Source of the DNA: Kribbella catacumbae DSM 19601
Lineage (GTDB): Bacteria > Actinomycetota > Actinomycetes > Propionibacteriales > Kribbellaceae
Assembly (NCBI RefSeq): GCF_000372465.1
Contig: NZ_AQUZ01000001.1
Span: forward strand, 429,952 to 493,951
Length of the DNA: 64,000 nt
Reading direction: 5' to 3'
How positions within the stretch are numbered: the first letter of the stretch is position 1; the number at the start of each line of letters is the position of its first letter. The position numbers were made by a program, and so were the translations under genes. Under the pieces are notes generated by a model. The model was given only the letters and a program-made list of their open reading frames with translations, did not search any database and was not told the DNA's origin. Of this stretch, positions 26,820 to 35,618 are shown in pieces.

Positions 26820-28147
26820 GCAACCGACTGCGGATCCCTGTCACCGGCGAACTCCTCCGGACGGTAGTGGCGAACACCTCTGCCCGTGGACTGGCGATCG
26901 TCGGACTCACTCTCGCTACCGTTCTCGTCGCCCGAATCGGCGGCCCCGCCGCTGTGGGCGAGTACGCGTTGCTCCGCATGCTGCCCGGCCTGGTAGGCGT
27001 CCTCTGCGTGCTCGGGCTGCCCGGCGCGTTGGCGTACTTCCTCGCGGCGCCCCGGCGCGACCTGCCGAGGTTGTGGCCAACGCTCATCGCCATCGGCTTC
27101 GGAGGTGCACTGCTTGGCACTGTGTGCTGGCTGATCGCCGCACCCGTCGTCGCGAAGGTGTTCTTCCCGCAGGAGTCGGTGCTTTTGATCGCGGCCGCCG
27201 GTGCGACAGTTGCGACTCAGCTACTGCTCACCATCGGGAAGACGGCCTTGCAGGGTCTCGAGGATCGCCGGGGTGGCGACGTGGTGATCGCAGCCGAGGA
27301 GCTCGCGTTCTTGCCCTGCTACCTGCTGCCGCTCCTGGCCGGGTTCCACGGGATCGCGGCGATCGTGATCGGACTCGGACTGGCGGATCTCGTCGTCGCC
27401 GTCGAGGCGTGGCGCAGAGTCAGCCGGCGACTCGGCTGGCGGCGACTCGGCCTGGCCCGTATCGGCGCCGGCTGGTGGGGGCGGCCAGATCTTGCCCTGG
27501 GCAAGCAGATCGCGTCGTACGGCCTGCGAGGTCAGGTCGGTGGGTTCATCACGCTGCTCAACCTGCGCTTGGACTTCGCGATCCTCGGTGCGATGGCAGG
27601 TCCCGCGGTACTGGGCAGCTACGCCGTCGCCTCGAAGTACGCGGAACTCCTCAGGCTGCCGGGGACGGCCCTGACCTGGGTGTTCTACCCACGGCTCGCC
27701 AAGCTCGCGGAAAGCGAGGCTGCCTCGGTGGCGCGCCGGATGATCCGCCCGGCACTGCTCGGCATCCTCGTCGCCGCCATCCCGATCTTTCTGCTGACCT
27801 CGCCAGTGATGCGCCTGCTGTACGGCGAGCAGTTCGGCCCGGCGGTCGCGCCCGCCCAGGTGCTGCTGGCCGGGATGCTGCTCGGTGGGGCTGCAGGGGT
27901 GGCCAGTGCCTATTTGTACGGACGCGGGACGCCCGGCCTCAACTCGATCGTGCTCGGCATCGGCCTGGTCATCACGGTGGTTCTCGACCTGCTCCTGATC
28001 CCCGCCCACGGGGCACTGGGTGCCGCGGCCGCCTCGACAGCTGCGTACCTGTGCACGGACGCGCTGCTGATCGTCCTCCTGCTTCGGCTCAGTAGGCGGA
28101 CTCGTACCCGCCACGGCGCGGTACCAGTTGGCGGGGTGTCGTCATGA
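26816..28147 (+). CDS. Oligosaccharide flippase (Wzx-like, MOP superfamily)
   Basis: This 443-aa protein has about twelve to fourteen transmembrane helices. It begins with GELLRTVVANTSARGLAIV and GGPAAVGEYALLRMLPGLVG, typical of the polysaccharide-synthesis MOP family. Mid-protein LRGQVGGFITLLNLRLDFAI and GSYAVASKYAELLRLPGTAL are also usual for the group. It moves the undecaprenyl-linked repeat unit across the membrane for Wzy. It is coupled by 4-bp overlaps on both sides (Wzy upstream, lipoprotein downstream). Confidence 0.9.
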   Translation: MSNRLRIPVTGELLRTVVANTSARGLAIVGLTLATVLVARIGGPAAVGEYALLRMLPGLVGVLCVLGLPGALAYFLAAPRRDLPRLWPTLIAIGFGGALLGTVCWLIAAPVVAKVFFPQESVLLIAAAGATVATQLLLTIGKTALQGLEDRRGGDVVIAAEELAFLPCYLLPLLAGFHGIAAIVIGLGLADLVVAVEAWRRVSRRLGWRRLGLARIGAGWWGRPDLALGKQIASYGLRGQVGGFITLLNLRLDFAILGAMAGPAVLGSYAVASKYAELLRLPGTALTWVFYPRLAKLAESEAASVARRMIRPALLGILVAAIPIFLLTSPVMRLLYGEQFGPAVAPAQVLLAGMLLGGAAGVASAYLYGRGTPGLNSIVLGIGLVITVVLDLLLIPAHGALGAAAASTAAYLCTDALLIVLLLRLSRRTRTRHGAVPVGGVSS

Positions 28148-29217
28148 AGGTCGCAGTCGTCGCGCTCGCGGTCCTGCTCGTGGTCTCCGGCTGTTCCCAG
28201 GCGAGCCCAGAGGCCGGCCCGACCGGCTCCTCTCCAGGAAACACTGCGCCACCATCACAACCGACCGGTGGGCCCACAACCGCAACCATCCCGTCCACTG
28301 CCCCGGCGCCGAACCCCAACGCGGACCGCTACGTCGCGTTGGCCACAGCCCTGCACAGCCGTGGAGTCGAAATCTGGTGGGAGACCGATCTGGTCGCCCG
28401 CTGGCTCGAAGGACCTGCTGCGTTCGACAAAGCGATCGCGCGGCTCGGCCAGCTGGCCAAGGTACCGGGAACCATCGGCTTCAAGGTGTCCGACGAGATC
28501 GGCTATGGCGACGGGCTCACCACCATGGCCGACGCGGCCGAGTTCCTCAAGCAGTCCAAGACCAAGCTGGGTAAGGTTGCCCCCGGCAAGCACCTGCTGG
28601 TGGACGCGATCGTACCCGAGCTCGGCTGCCTGCCGTGGCGCGGCGCGAACCAGCAGGGCTGCGCACAACGGGTCCGGCTGAAGTATCCGGCGGCGACCGC
28701 GGCCGCGATGGAGAGCTACCTGCGCGCCGGGCTGATCGACCGGCTGGACCTGAGCACAGGCCTGCTGGAGGACGCCACCTACGCCAAATGGGGACTGACC
28801 AAGCGCGAGGCGCAGACGGATGCGTGGAACCGGGTCAAGAACCAGGGCTGGGCGAACCTGACGATCCTGCAGGCTCGCAAGGCGCTGGCCGAGCCCGACG
28901 GCTACCAGGGCTCGGCCACAGAAGCCGGAGCCGATTCCACCGACTACATCGACATTCCCGTCACCGCCGGGGCGAAGGCAGTCGACATCTGGACCTGGCG
29001 GCAGCAGTACCAGGGCAGCACCGTCAGCCTGCTCGGCACCGACCTGTCTCCCAACCCGCTCTGGACCGAACTCGTTCGGCAGCGCAACCGCGGCCGGCAA
29101 CTCCTCAGCCACATGACACCGTCCGCGATGCCCGCCGACGCCGCCGCGTTCGCCCGCGAATGTGACCTGGCCGCCGCCGTGTTCAGCGCGATCTTCGTTG
29201 CCGCTGGCACCGGCTGA
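28144..29217 (+). CDS. Lipoprotein of the EPS locus, possible TIM-barrel hydrolase
   Basis: This is a 357-aa lipoprotein with signal MKVAVVALAVLLVVSGCSQ (lipobox VSGC, Cys17) and a Pro/Thr/Ser-rich linker to about residue 58. The folded part contains RGVEIWWETDLVARWL, IGFKVSDEIGYGDGLTTMAD and HLLVDAIVPELGC. These alternating strand-helix segments with acidic residues after strands recall a glycoside-hydrolase-type barrel, but I cannot name a family. It overlaps the flippase gene by 4 bp and precedes the phosphoglycosyl transferase, so it is likely an extracytoplasmic factor that trims, modifies or anchors the polymer. Catalytic activity is not shown. Confidence 0.72.
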   Translation: MKVAVVALAVLLVVSGCSQASPEAGPTGSSPGNTAPPSQPTGGPTTATIPSTAPAPNPNADRYVALATALHSRGVEIWWETDLVARWLEGPAAFDKAIARLGQLAKVPGTIGFKVSDEIGYGDGLTTMADAAEFLKQSKTKLGKVAPGKHLLVDAIVPELGCLPWRGANQQGCAQRVRLKYPAATAAAMESYLRAGLIDRLDLSTGLLEDATYAKWGLTKREAQTDAWNRVKNQGWANLTILQARKALAEPDGYQGSATEAGADSTDYIDIPVTAGAKAVDIWTWRQQYQGSTVSLLGTDLSPNPLWTELVRQRNRGRQLLSHMTPSAMPADAAAFARECDLAAAVFSAIFVAAGTG

Positions 29218-29234
29218 GAGAAAGGAGCCACACC

Positions 29235-29939
29235 ATGGCACTGAGCACTCGAGCCCGGCACCGAGCTCCGGTACCGCGGACCATGGTCGACGGCGTCGGA
29301 CCAGTACGGCGTACCCTCGACATCTTCGTGGCCACGGTGTCGCTGCTCCTCGCCTCTCCGTTCGTGGCGGTGATCGCCCTGCTGATCCTGGTGACCGACG
29401 GAGGGCCGGTCTTCTTCCGGCAGTCCCGCGTCGGTGAGCAAGGCCGCCGGTTCCTCCTCTACAAGCTGCGAACCATGCAGATGGTTGCCTCCGGCCCGGA
29501 AGTCACCACCCAGCGGGACACCCGGATCACTCCCCTGGGAGCCTTCCTGCGCCGAACGGCGATCGACGAACTCCCGCAGCTCTGGCACGTACTACGCGGC
29601 CAGATGACCCTGGTCGGACCTCGTCCCGAGAGCGACGCCCTGGCCGGCCGTTACCCGGCCTCGTGCCAGTCGATCCTGCTCGCCCGCCCCGGCCTGACCG
29701 GTCCCGCCCAACTGCACTACCGCGAACGCTCGAACGTCCTTCCCGAGGGCTGGTCCGACATCGAGACCTACTACCTCCAGGTCCTCGTCCCCCTCCGCGT
29801 GGCCGCAGACCAGGAGTACCTGGCCAACCCGTCTCTCCGCCGTACCATCCGCTATCTCTTCCTGACCGCGCTGTTCGTCACCGGCCTGGCCGACGTCCAG
29901 CGCACCGTCGTTCAGACGGCTTCCGAGACCTCTTCGTAG
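29235..29939 (+). CDS. Undecaprenyl-phosphate sugar phosphotransferase (monotopic PGT)
   Basis: The 234-aa protein corresponds to the catalytic domain of WbaP/PglC-type enzymes. A re-entrant hydrophobic segment (about residues 28-52, with the helix-breaking SPF) is followed by GPVFFRQSRVGEQGRRF, LYKLRTM, then TPLGAFLRRTAIDELPQLW and VGPRPES, the conserved PGT core with its Asp-Glu pair. It transfers the first sugar phosphate onto undecaprenyl phosphate. The four N-terminal helices of long WbaP forms are absent. GAGAAAGGAG gives a strong ribosome site. Its 3' end overlaps the convergent metallo-beta-lactamase/Rieske gene by 28 bp. Confidence 0.92.
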   Translation: MALSTRARHRAPVPRTMVDGVGPVRRTLDIFVATVSLLLASPFVAVIALLILVTDGGPVFFRQSRVGEQGRRFLLYKLRTMQMVASGPEVTTQRDTRITPLGAFLRRTAIDELPQLWHVLRGQMTLVGPRPESDALAGRYPASCQSILLARPGLTGPAQLHYRERSNVLPEGWSDIETYYLQVLVPLRVAADQEYLANPSLRRTIRYLFLTALFVTGLADVQRTVVQTASETSS

Positions 29940-31513
29940 GAGCCACCCACCTTGACAGCAAGGGGGTCCGAGCGAGCGTTCAGGCAACTGCCGGTGGTCA
30001 GGTCGAACTCGAAGTTGTGGCCCAGGCAGCGCAGTACGCCATTGATCACGACGCCTGTCTCGGCCAGGTCCTCACCGGCGTGCGGGCAGAAGCGGCTGAT
30101 CTGGAGCTGCCGGCCGTCGACGGTGATCTCGATGGTCTCCTCGGGATCGCGGGCGGCCTCGAACTCCTCGATAGCGCGGAGAGCGGCGCGATCGGCATGC
30201 TTCAGCAGGCCTACCAGGTAGTCGTTGTAGCGGTCGGGCTGCCGTCGAGCGGTGAAGCGAAGCGAGAGAAGCAGCTCCTCCCACCGGGTACGGCCACAGA
30301 CGACACCGTCGAGCCAGCGACCATCAAGTACCAGCCGATAATCCGCAGGGCAGTCGCCACCGTCCAGGTCGACGAACACGTGGTTCGGGCCGATGTGGGC
30401 ATCCCAGACTCCCCCGCCCGGGCCGGACACCTCGAAGCGGACGTTCATACCGATCCGTGCCAGGAAGTACTCCGACAGGGTGCCGAGCGACTCGAAGTGG
30501 GCCTTGAACCTCTCGGCCAGCCCCGGCGCGGCAGGCGGGTTCGCCGCCCAGGCCGCCTCGATCGCGGTATGGCGCCGGGCGGCGTACTCGGTCAGGTAGC
30601 GGCGTCGTTCCTCGGCGCCGGCGTCGAGCGAGAATCCTTGCCAGTGTGGATCGCGGCTGACCTCCAGCCCACCGAGCTCCACCCGGTCACCGGGCAGGAG
30701 ACAGACGCCGGGCTGTTCCGGCAGCCGCTCGGCCAGCCAGGCGAGCGCCTCGCCCTGGTCGGGGAAGATGCCGCCGGGCTGGAGCCCGCTGTTGAGCTCG
30801 AACAGCTCGTCGTCGAGGAAGCAGGGCGGACCGGCGTACGGCATCACCAGTCGTGGCTGGACCGAGCGGACCAGCCGGGTGACCGCCTTGAACTTGCCGA
30901 CGCGCTTGATCGTGGAGATCCGCTCCCGTTCGACCTCGTCGTACTCGTAGCTGACCGGATGCCAGCTCGCACCCGACATCTGCACGCCCATCAGGTCGAA
31001 CGGCCCGCCGATCTCGGCCATCGCCCGCCTGGTCTGCGCGAGCGAGATCCGGGCGTCGTTCGTGTGCAGCAAACTCCGGCCGGCCACCTTGATCAGTACT
31101 GCGGAGTCGTGACTCATCGGGCACTGCTCGGGAATCACGGTGAGCCAGTCGTCCGGGTCCGGGCCGAGCGGGTACCGCTGCCAGGCATCCAGGACGACCA
31201 CCCGGGTCCGGCCGATCGCGCGGAGCCGGCGCTGCATGATCGTCGACGGATAGCGCGGTATCACCACCGGCACGTCCGCCGGGAGGCCGGCGATCAGGTC
31301 CAGATCGAGATGGTCCAGATGTTCGTGCGAGACCACGACCAGGTCCACATCGAGCAGCTCAGGGGTGAGCAGGTGCGAATTGTCCGGGAACGGGAACCAG
31401 GCGCCGAGGAAGGCCCCTCGCGGGGACAGCCAGGGGTCGGCCAGTAGCCGGACTCCGGGCGCGTCGAGGCGCAGACCGGCATGACCCAACGCGGTGACGA
31501 CCGGCTCCCTCAT
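29912..31513 (-). CDS. Metallo-beta-lactamase-fold protein with C-terminal Rieske domain
   Basis: The protein has 533 aa. The N-terminal half carries the MBL metal motif VSHEHLDHLD (His63, His65, Asp67, His68) and later HTNDARISL and SGASWHP segments, close to UlaG/CMAH-like hydrolases. The C-terminal domain has a Rieske centre: Cys476-Pro-His478 (FCPHAGEDL) and Cys496-Leu-Gly-His499 (RCLGHNFEF). The same two modules, in the opposite order, make CMP-N-acetylneuraminate hydroxylase, so a sugar-hydroxylating or lipid-modifying oxygenase is possible (inference). The start at 31513 follows GGGAGCC; an ATG 36 bases upstream lacks a site. It faces the EPS operon and ends inside the phosphoglycosyl transferase gene. 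Confidence 0.85.
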   Translation of the reverse strand: MREPVVTALGHAGLRLDAPGVRLLADPWLSPRGAFLGAWFPFPDNSHLLTPELLDVDLVVVSHEHLDHLDLDLIAGLPADVPVVIPRYPSTIMQRRLRAIGRTRVVVLDAWQRYPLGPDPDDWLTVIPEQCPMSHDSAVLIKVAGRSLLHTNDARISLAQTRRAMAEIGGPFDLMGVQMSGASWHPVSYEYDEVERERISTIKRVGKFKAVTRLVRSVQPRLVMPYAGPPCFLDDELFELNSGLQPGGIFPDQGEALAWLAERLPEQPGVCLLPGDRVELGGLEVSRDPHWQGFSLDAGAEERRRYLTEYAARRHTAIEAAWAANPPAAPGLAERFKAHFESLGTLSEYFLARIGMNVRFEVSGPGGGVWDAHIGPNHVFVDLDGGDCPADYRLVLDGRWLDGVVCGRTRWEELLLSLRFTARRQPDRYNDYLVGLLKHADRAALRAIEEFEAARDPEETIEITVDGRQLQISRFCPHAGEDLAETGVVINGVLRCLGHNFEFDLTTGSCLNARSDPLAVKVGGSYEEVSEAV

Positions 31514-31652
31514 ACCACCAAGGCTCCCGGGGCGGCACCGCGTGATCATCGCCCGCTCGGACGAGAACTCCTACGCTGTCTAGACCAGGCACAAACCCGC
31601 TCCACAATGGATCCTGGAGAGCACGCAGAGTACTCGACAGCGAAGGTGGCTG

Positions 31653-32360
31653 ATGGCAAGGTCACAAGGGATGATGAACCTCAGCACCCACCGGTACGCC
31701 GTACCGGTGGTGTGCGCCGTGGTCGCGCTGGGCGGGACCATCGGGGTGATCGAGCTCGCCGACGCGGCGACCGAGTCTGACGGGCTCGCGGCCCTCGACC
31801 CCCAGTTCACCGCGAACGTCGTCTCCAACCGGACTCCTGTACTGACGGCGCTGGCGCGGGGCTTCACCTTCGTCGGCAACGGGCCCGTACTGGTGACGCT
31901 CCTGCTGATCGCGTCGCTCCTCTTGTGGCGCTGGACTCACAGCCTGCGCGCGCCGGCGTTGTTGCTGTTCGCCATGGCCGGCTCGACCGCACTCACGGCC
32001 GGTGTGAAGGCTCTCGTCGCACGTAAGCGGCCGGGCATCACGTTCGTGCTAGGCCCGGTCGAGGACAGCTTCGCCTTTCCCTCCGGCCACACCTTGAACT
32101 CGACCGTCTTCTTCATCACGTTGGCGGGCCTGGTGTGGGTCGGACTACGCTCCTTCGGCCCAAGAACCGCCCTGGCGGTCGCAGCCCTTCTGATGAGCAT
32201 CGGCATCGGTCTGAGCCGCATCTACCTCGGCCACCACTGGGCCACCGACGTTCTCGCCGGTTGGACCGTGGCCATCACTTGGCTGGCACTGGTCTGCCTG
32301 GTGGCGTACATCAGCCGAAGTTCTGATTCAGTACGGGCCGAAGACCCATTGCGAGGGTGA
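31653..32360 (+). CDS. PAP2-family membrane phosphatase
   Basis: The protein has 235 aa and about six helices. All three phosphatase motifs are present: KALVARKRPG, FPSGHTLNS and SRIYLGHHWATDVLAG, the last holding the nucleophilic His. Such enzymes dephosphorylate undecaprenyl pyrophosphate or phosphatidic acid on the outer face. Its place beside the EPS locus fits recycling of the lipid carrier (inference). It is divergent from the MBL/Rieske gene across about 140 bp that should contain both promoters. Confidence 0.9.
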   Translation: MARSQGMMNLSTHRYAVPVVCAVVALGGTIGVIELADAATESDGLAALDPQFTANVVSNRTPVLTALARGFTFVGNGPVLVTLLLIASLLLWRWTHSLRAPALLLFAMAGSTALTAGVKALVARKRPGITFVLGPVEDSFAFPSGHTLNSTVFFITLAGLVWVGLRSFGPRTALAVAALLMSIGIGLSRIYLGHHWATDVLAGWTVAITWLALVCLVAYISRSSDSVRAEDPLRG

Positions 32361-32501
32361 CTTCGGGTCGTGGTCCACGAACAGGCTCACCAGTGGTTGG
32401 CGACTCGGTGTCGCTCGCGATCTGGTCGGAGATGTGGCTCGTGCCGGGCTGGGACTCGCGCGTAACGTCGGCAGGGACCGATTCCGGCCGAGGGGAGAAT
32501 C

Positions 32502-34100
32502 GTGAGCCAGCCAACCGCCGAGTCCGACTACCCCGACCACATCGACGCCGCGGTCCTGAAGATCGCCGGCGTCGTGGTGCTCGGGGCCATCATGTCGATC
32601 CTCGACATCACCGTGGTCAATGTCGCCCTGCCGACCTTCCAGGACGAGTTCGGCTCGCCCGACAGTCCGGTCTCCTATTCCCACGTCGCCTGGACGGTGA
32701 CGGCGTACACGCTCGCGCTCGCGACCGTGATTCCGCTGACGGGATGGGCGGCGGACCGGTTCGGTACGAAGCGGCTCTACATGGCCGCGGTCTTCCTCTT
32801 CACCGCCGGATCCGCCCTGTGCGCCACCGCGTCGAGTATCGACATGCTGATCGGCTTCCGCGTCCTGCAGGGCCTGGGCGGCGGCATGCTGATGCCGCTC
32901 GGCATGACCATCATGACGCGAGCCGCGGGACCCCACCGGATGGGCCGGCTGATGGCGATCCTCGGCGTACCGATGCTGCTCGGCCCGATCCTGGGACCGA
33001 TCCTGGGCGGCTGGCTGATCCAGGTGGCCAGCTGGCACTGGATCTTCCTCATCAACGTACCGCTGGGCGCGATCGCGCTGGTCTACGCCTGGTTCGCACT
33101 GGCCCCGGACCACCCGGAGCGGTCGGAGTCCTTCGACTTCCTCGGCGTCGCCCTGATGTCCCCCGGGCTCGCGCTGTTCCTCTTCGGCGTCTCCTCGCTG
33201 CCTGCCGAGGGCGGTGACTTCAGTGCGCCACGGGTATGGGTCTCGATGCTGACCGGAGTACTGCTGATGGCGGCCTTCGTCTGGCACTCCTTCCGGCCGG
33301 CGCATCCGCTGCTCGACCTGCGGCTGTTCAGCGACCGCAACCTGACCATCTCGATCGTCACGATGTTCTTGTTCGCCGCCGCGTTCTTCGGTGGGCTGCT
33401 CCTGGTACCGACCTACTTCCAGCAGATCCGCGGTGAGTCCACCCTGTCCGCGGGTCTGCTGGTGGCGCCGCAGGGGCTCGGAGCCATGGTGACCATGCCG
33501 ATCGCCGGGAGGCTGGTCGACAAGGTGCCGGTCGGCCGGATCGTGCCCGTCGGGATCGCGCTGATCGTGGTGGGCATGTTCGGCCTCACTCAGGTCACCG
33601 CGACCACGTCGTACGGGCTGCTCATCGCGATGCTGGTCGTGATGGGTTTCGGGATGGGCGCCACCATGATGCCGCTGTTCACGACGGCACTGAGGACACT
33701 GTCCGGAGCCCAGGTCGCGCGCGGCTCGACCTTGCTCAACATCACCCAGCAGATCGCCTCCTCCTGCGGTGTGGCGACGATGTCGGTCGTCCTCACCAAC
33801 CGGCTCAACGACTCGCCGATCATCCCCGGTACGCAGGGCGTGCCCCAGTTGGGCGGAGGACTGCGCGAGACCCAGGCGGCCATCCTGTCCAACACCAGGC
33901 CGGAGAACCTCGCCCCGCTGCACCTCGATCCCGCCGCCATCGCTCGCGGGCTGGTCGACGCCGCATCGGCGTTCTCACACACGTACTGGGTCGCCTGGGT
34001 ACTGGTCGCCCTCACCTTGGTGCCGGCCCTGATGCTCCCCCGCAAACGCCAGCAGCCGCGCGTCGCCGACAAGGGCGCGACACCGACGGCGATCGACTGA
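32502..34100 (+). CDS. DHA2-type MFS multidrug transporter
   Basis: This is a 532-aa protein with about fourteen helices. The N-terminal SILDITVVNVALPTFQDEFG (motif D1), GWAADRFGTKRLYMAAV (motif A) and RVLQGLGGGMLMPLGM (motif B), then LGPILGPILGGWLI (motif C), are the drug-proton antiporter signatures. The start is GTG 32502 after AGGGGAG. The gene ends one base before the stop of the convergent acetyltransferase, so neither has room for its own terminator. Substrate unknown. Confidence 0.92.
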   Translation: MSQPTAESDYPDHIDAAVLKIAGVVVLGAIMSILDITVVNVALPTFQDEFGSPDSPVSYSHVAWTVTAYTLALATVIPLTGWAADRFGTKRLYMAAVFLFTAGSALCATASSIDMLIGFRVLQGLGGGMLMPLGMTIMTRAAGPHRMGRLMAILGVPMLLGPILGPILGGWLIQVASWHWIFLINVPLGAIALVYAWFALAPDHPERSESFDFLGVALMSPGLALFLFGVSSLPAEGGDFSAPRVWVSMLTGVLLMAAFVWHSFRPAHPLLDLRLFSDRNLTISIVTMFLFAAAFFGGLLLVPTYFQQIRGESTLSAGLLVAPQGLGAMVTMPIAGRLVDKVPVGRIVPVGIALIVVGMFGLTQVTATTSYGLLIAMLVVMGFGMGATMMPLFTTALRTLSGAQVARGSTLLNITQQIASSCGVATMSVVLTNRLNDSPIIPGTQGVPQLGGGLRETQAAILSNTRPENLAPLHLDPAAIARGLVDAASAFSHTYWVAWVLVALTLVPALMLPRKRQQPRVADKGATPTAID

Positions 34101-34101
34101 C

Positions 34102-34665
34102 TCAGCGCGAGCTAGCGACGGTCGGCGTACCGAGGTTTCGAACAGCCTTAGCCGGTACGCCGACCGCAAGCGTCGCCGGCGGGACGTCGTGGGTGACGAT
34201 CGCCCCTGCTCCGATGACGGCGTCCGCGCCGACGGTGACGCCTTGCAGGATCATCGCCGAAGCACCGACCCAGACGTTGCGCTCGATCCGGATCGGGGCC
34301 GCGGTGATCCCCGACCGCCGCGACGCCGGGTCGAGGGGATGGCCGGACGTGATCAGGCTTACCCCGGGGCCGATCATCACGTCGTCGCCGATCTCGATGC
34401 CGCCGATGTCGTTGAACCGGCATCCCTGGTTGATGAAGACGTTGCGTCCGAGCCGGATGTTGATCCCGTGATCCGAGTACACCGGCGGGATGAGTCTGAG
34501 CGTCTCGTCGACGGGTTGCCCGGTCAGGTCGGCCCAGGTCGCCCGGATCGCGTCCAGTTCGTCGTACGGGAGCTTGTTGAGCCGCTCGGTCACGCGGATC
34601 GCCTGCTCGACCCGTTCGCGGAAGCCCGCCGGAATCGGAAAGTCGGTCGAGCGTCCGTCTGCCAT
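34102..34665 (-). CDS. Maltose/galactoside O-acetyltransferase-like (LbH)
   Basis: The 187-aa protein has an N-terminal helical cap (RVTERLNKLPYDELDAIRAT, a mac-type segment) and then a left-handed beta-helix of hexapeptide repeats (IGDDVMIGPGVSLITSGHPL, IERNVWVGASAMI, VGADAVIGAGAIV). His in TSGHPLDP is the catalytic residue of sugar acetyltransferases. CAGGAGGAGAAACAG before the ATG at 34665 fixes the start. The acceptor sugar is unknown. It is separated from the EPS locus only by the MFS gene. Confidence 0.9.
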   Translation of the reverse strand: MADGRSTDFPIPAGFRERVEQAIRVTERLNKLPYDELDAIRATWADLTGQPVDETLRLIPPVYSDHGINIRLGRNVFINQGCRFNDIGGIEIGDDVMIGPGVSLITSGHPLDPASRRSGITAAPIRIERNVWVGASAMILQGVTVGADAVIGAGAIVTHDVPPATLAVGVPAKAVRNLGTPTVASSR

Positions 34666-34861
34666 CTGTTTCTCCTCCTGGTTGCCGTTCCGCGAGGTCG
34701 CCGATGTAACCAGGGCCCAACCGGGCCGCACAAACAACGGCCGGCCCGGCGCGCCACAACTGCTGCATAGGACCACCCACCGGCACGTCAAGACCTCAAC
34801 TCCGTATCCGGACTCCATGTCGCGAAGATTGAGCGGCCTGACAAGCTGTTAGGTTGCCCGG

Positions 34862-35572
34862 GTGATCGGTCTCGCGCTGCCTGGCTGGCTGCACGCCCTG
34901 CTCGGGCTCCAGGTCGGGATCGGCCTGTTCCTCGGCTTTGCCGCGTTCGTCGGGTGGCTGATCCTCCGCCTGGGCGGTCCGTGGGTGGCAAGATCCGAGG
35001 CTCGACTGGCCCGGCTGCAGGCCGGCGCCGAGCGGTACGGCTGGCTGCCGGGTGCCGACACGGACGGTGTGCTCGCCGCCGCCGGAGGCCGGTGCTTCCG
35101 CGACAGCGGCGAGGTACGCCGGGTGCTGGTCGGCGAGCACGAGGGCCGCCGGGTCCGGATGGCCGAATTCCTCTACATCACCTGGACGAAGTCCATCCCG
35201 ACGACGAACGTCACCAACCTGGTCGCGGTCGAACTGCCGGTCCACCTGCCGGACCTGGTGGTCAGCCATCAGCGGTTGACCGAACCTGGCCTGCTGAACT
35301 TCGACGGAGAAAGCGGCGCCTTCAACCGCGAGTACTCCGTGGCCAGCCCGGACCACCGCTACTCCTCGGCCATGATGCATCCCCGGATGATGGAGTGGCT
35401 CCTCGCCCACCCGGGCGTGAGCTTCCGGATCCTCGGCAACCTGATCGTCGCCTATTCCCCCACACCCTGGACCGTGCCACAAACCCTCGCCACCCTGCCC
35501 GTCCTCACCGGCGTCGCCAACCTGATCCCACCCTTCGCCCTCGAGGACTTCGGCCAACCGTCCGCGCGATAG
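34862..35572 (+). CDS. Membrane-anchored protein of unknown function
   Basis: The protein has 236 aa, with one or two N-terminal hydrophobic segments (about residues 10-36: LHALLGLQVGIGLFLGFAAF and WLILRL) and a soluble domain. Patterns seen are RYGWLPGADTDGVLAAAGGR, RVLVGEHEGRRVRMAEFLYI and MEWLLAHPGVSFRILGNLIV. This layout is shared with actinobacterial proteins of unknown function. The start is GTG 34862. It lies 46 bp before ligA on the same strand, so the two may share a transcript. No enzyme motif is recognised. Confidence 0.75.
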   Translation: MIGLALPGWLHALLGLQVGIGLFLGFAAFVGWLILRLGGPWVARSEARLARLQAGAERYGWLPGADTDGVLAAAGGRCFRDSGEVRRVLVGEHEGRRVRMAEFLYITWTKSIPTTNVTNLVAVELPVHLPDLVVSHQRLTEPGLLNFDGESGAFNREYSVASPDHRYSSAMMHPRMMEWLLAHPGVSFRILGNLIVAYSPTPWTVPQTLATLPVLTGVANLIPPFALEDFGQPSAR

Positions 35573-35618
35573 CCGAAGTGCGGCGGATTGTCGGCGTACG
35601 CGGGTAGGGTCTTGGGCC

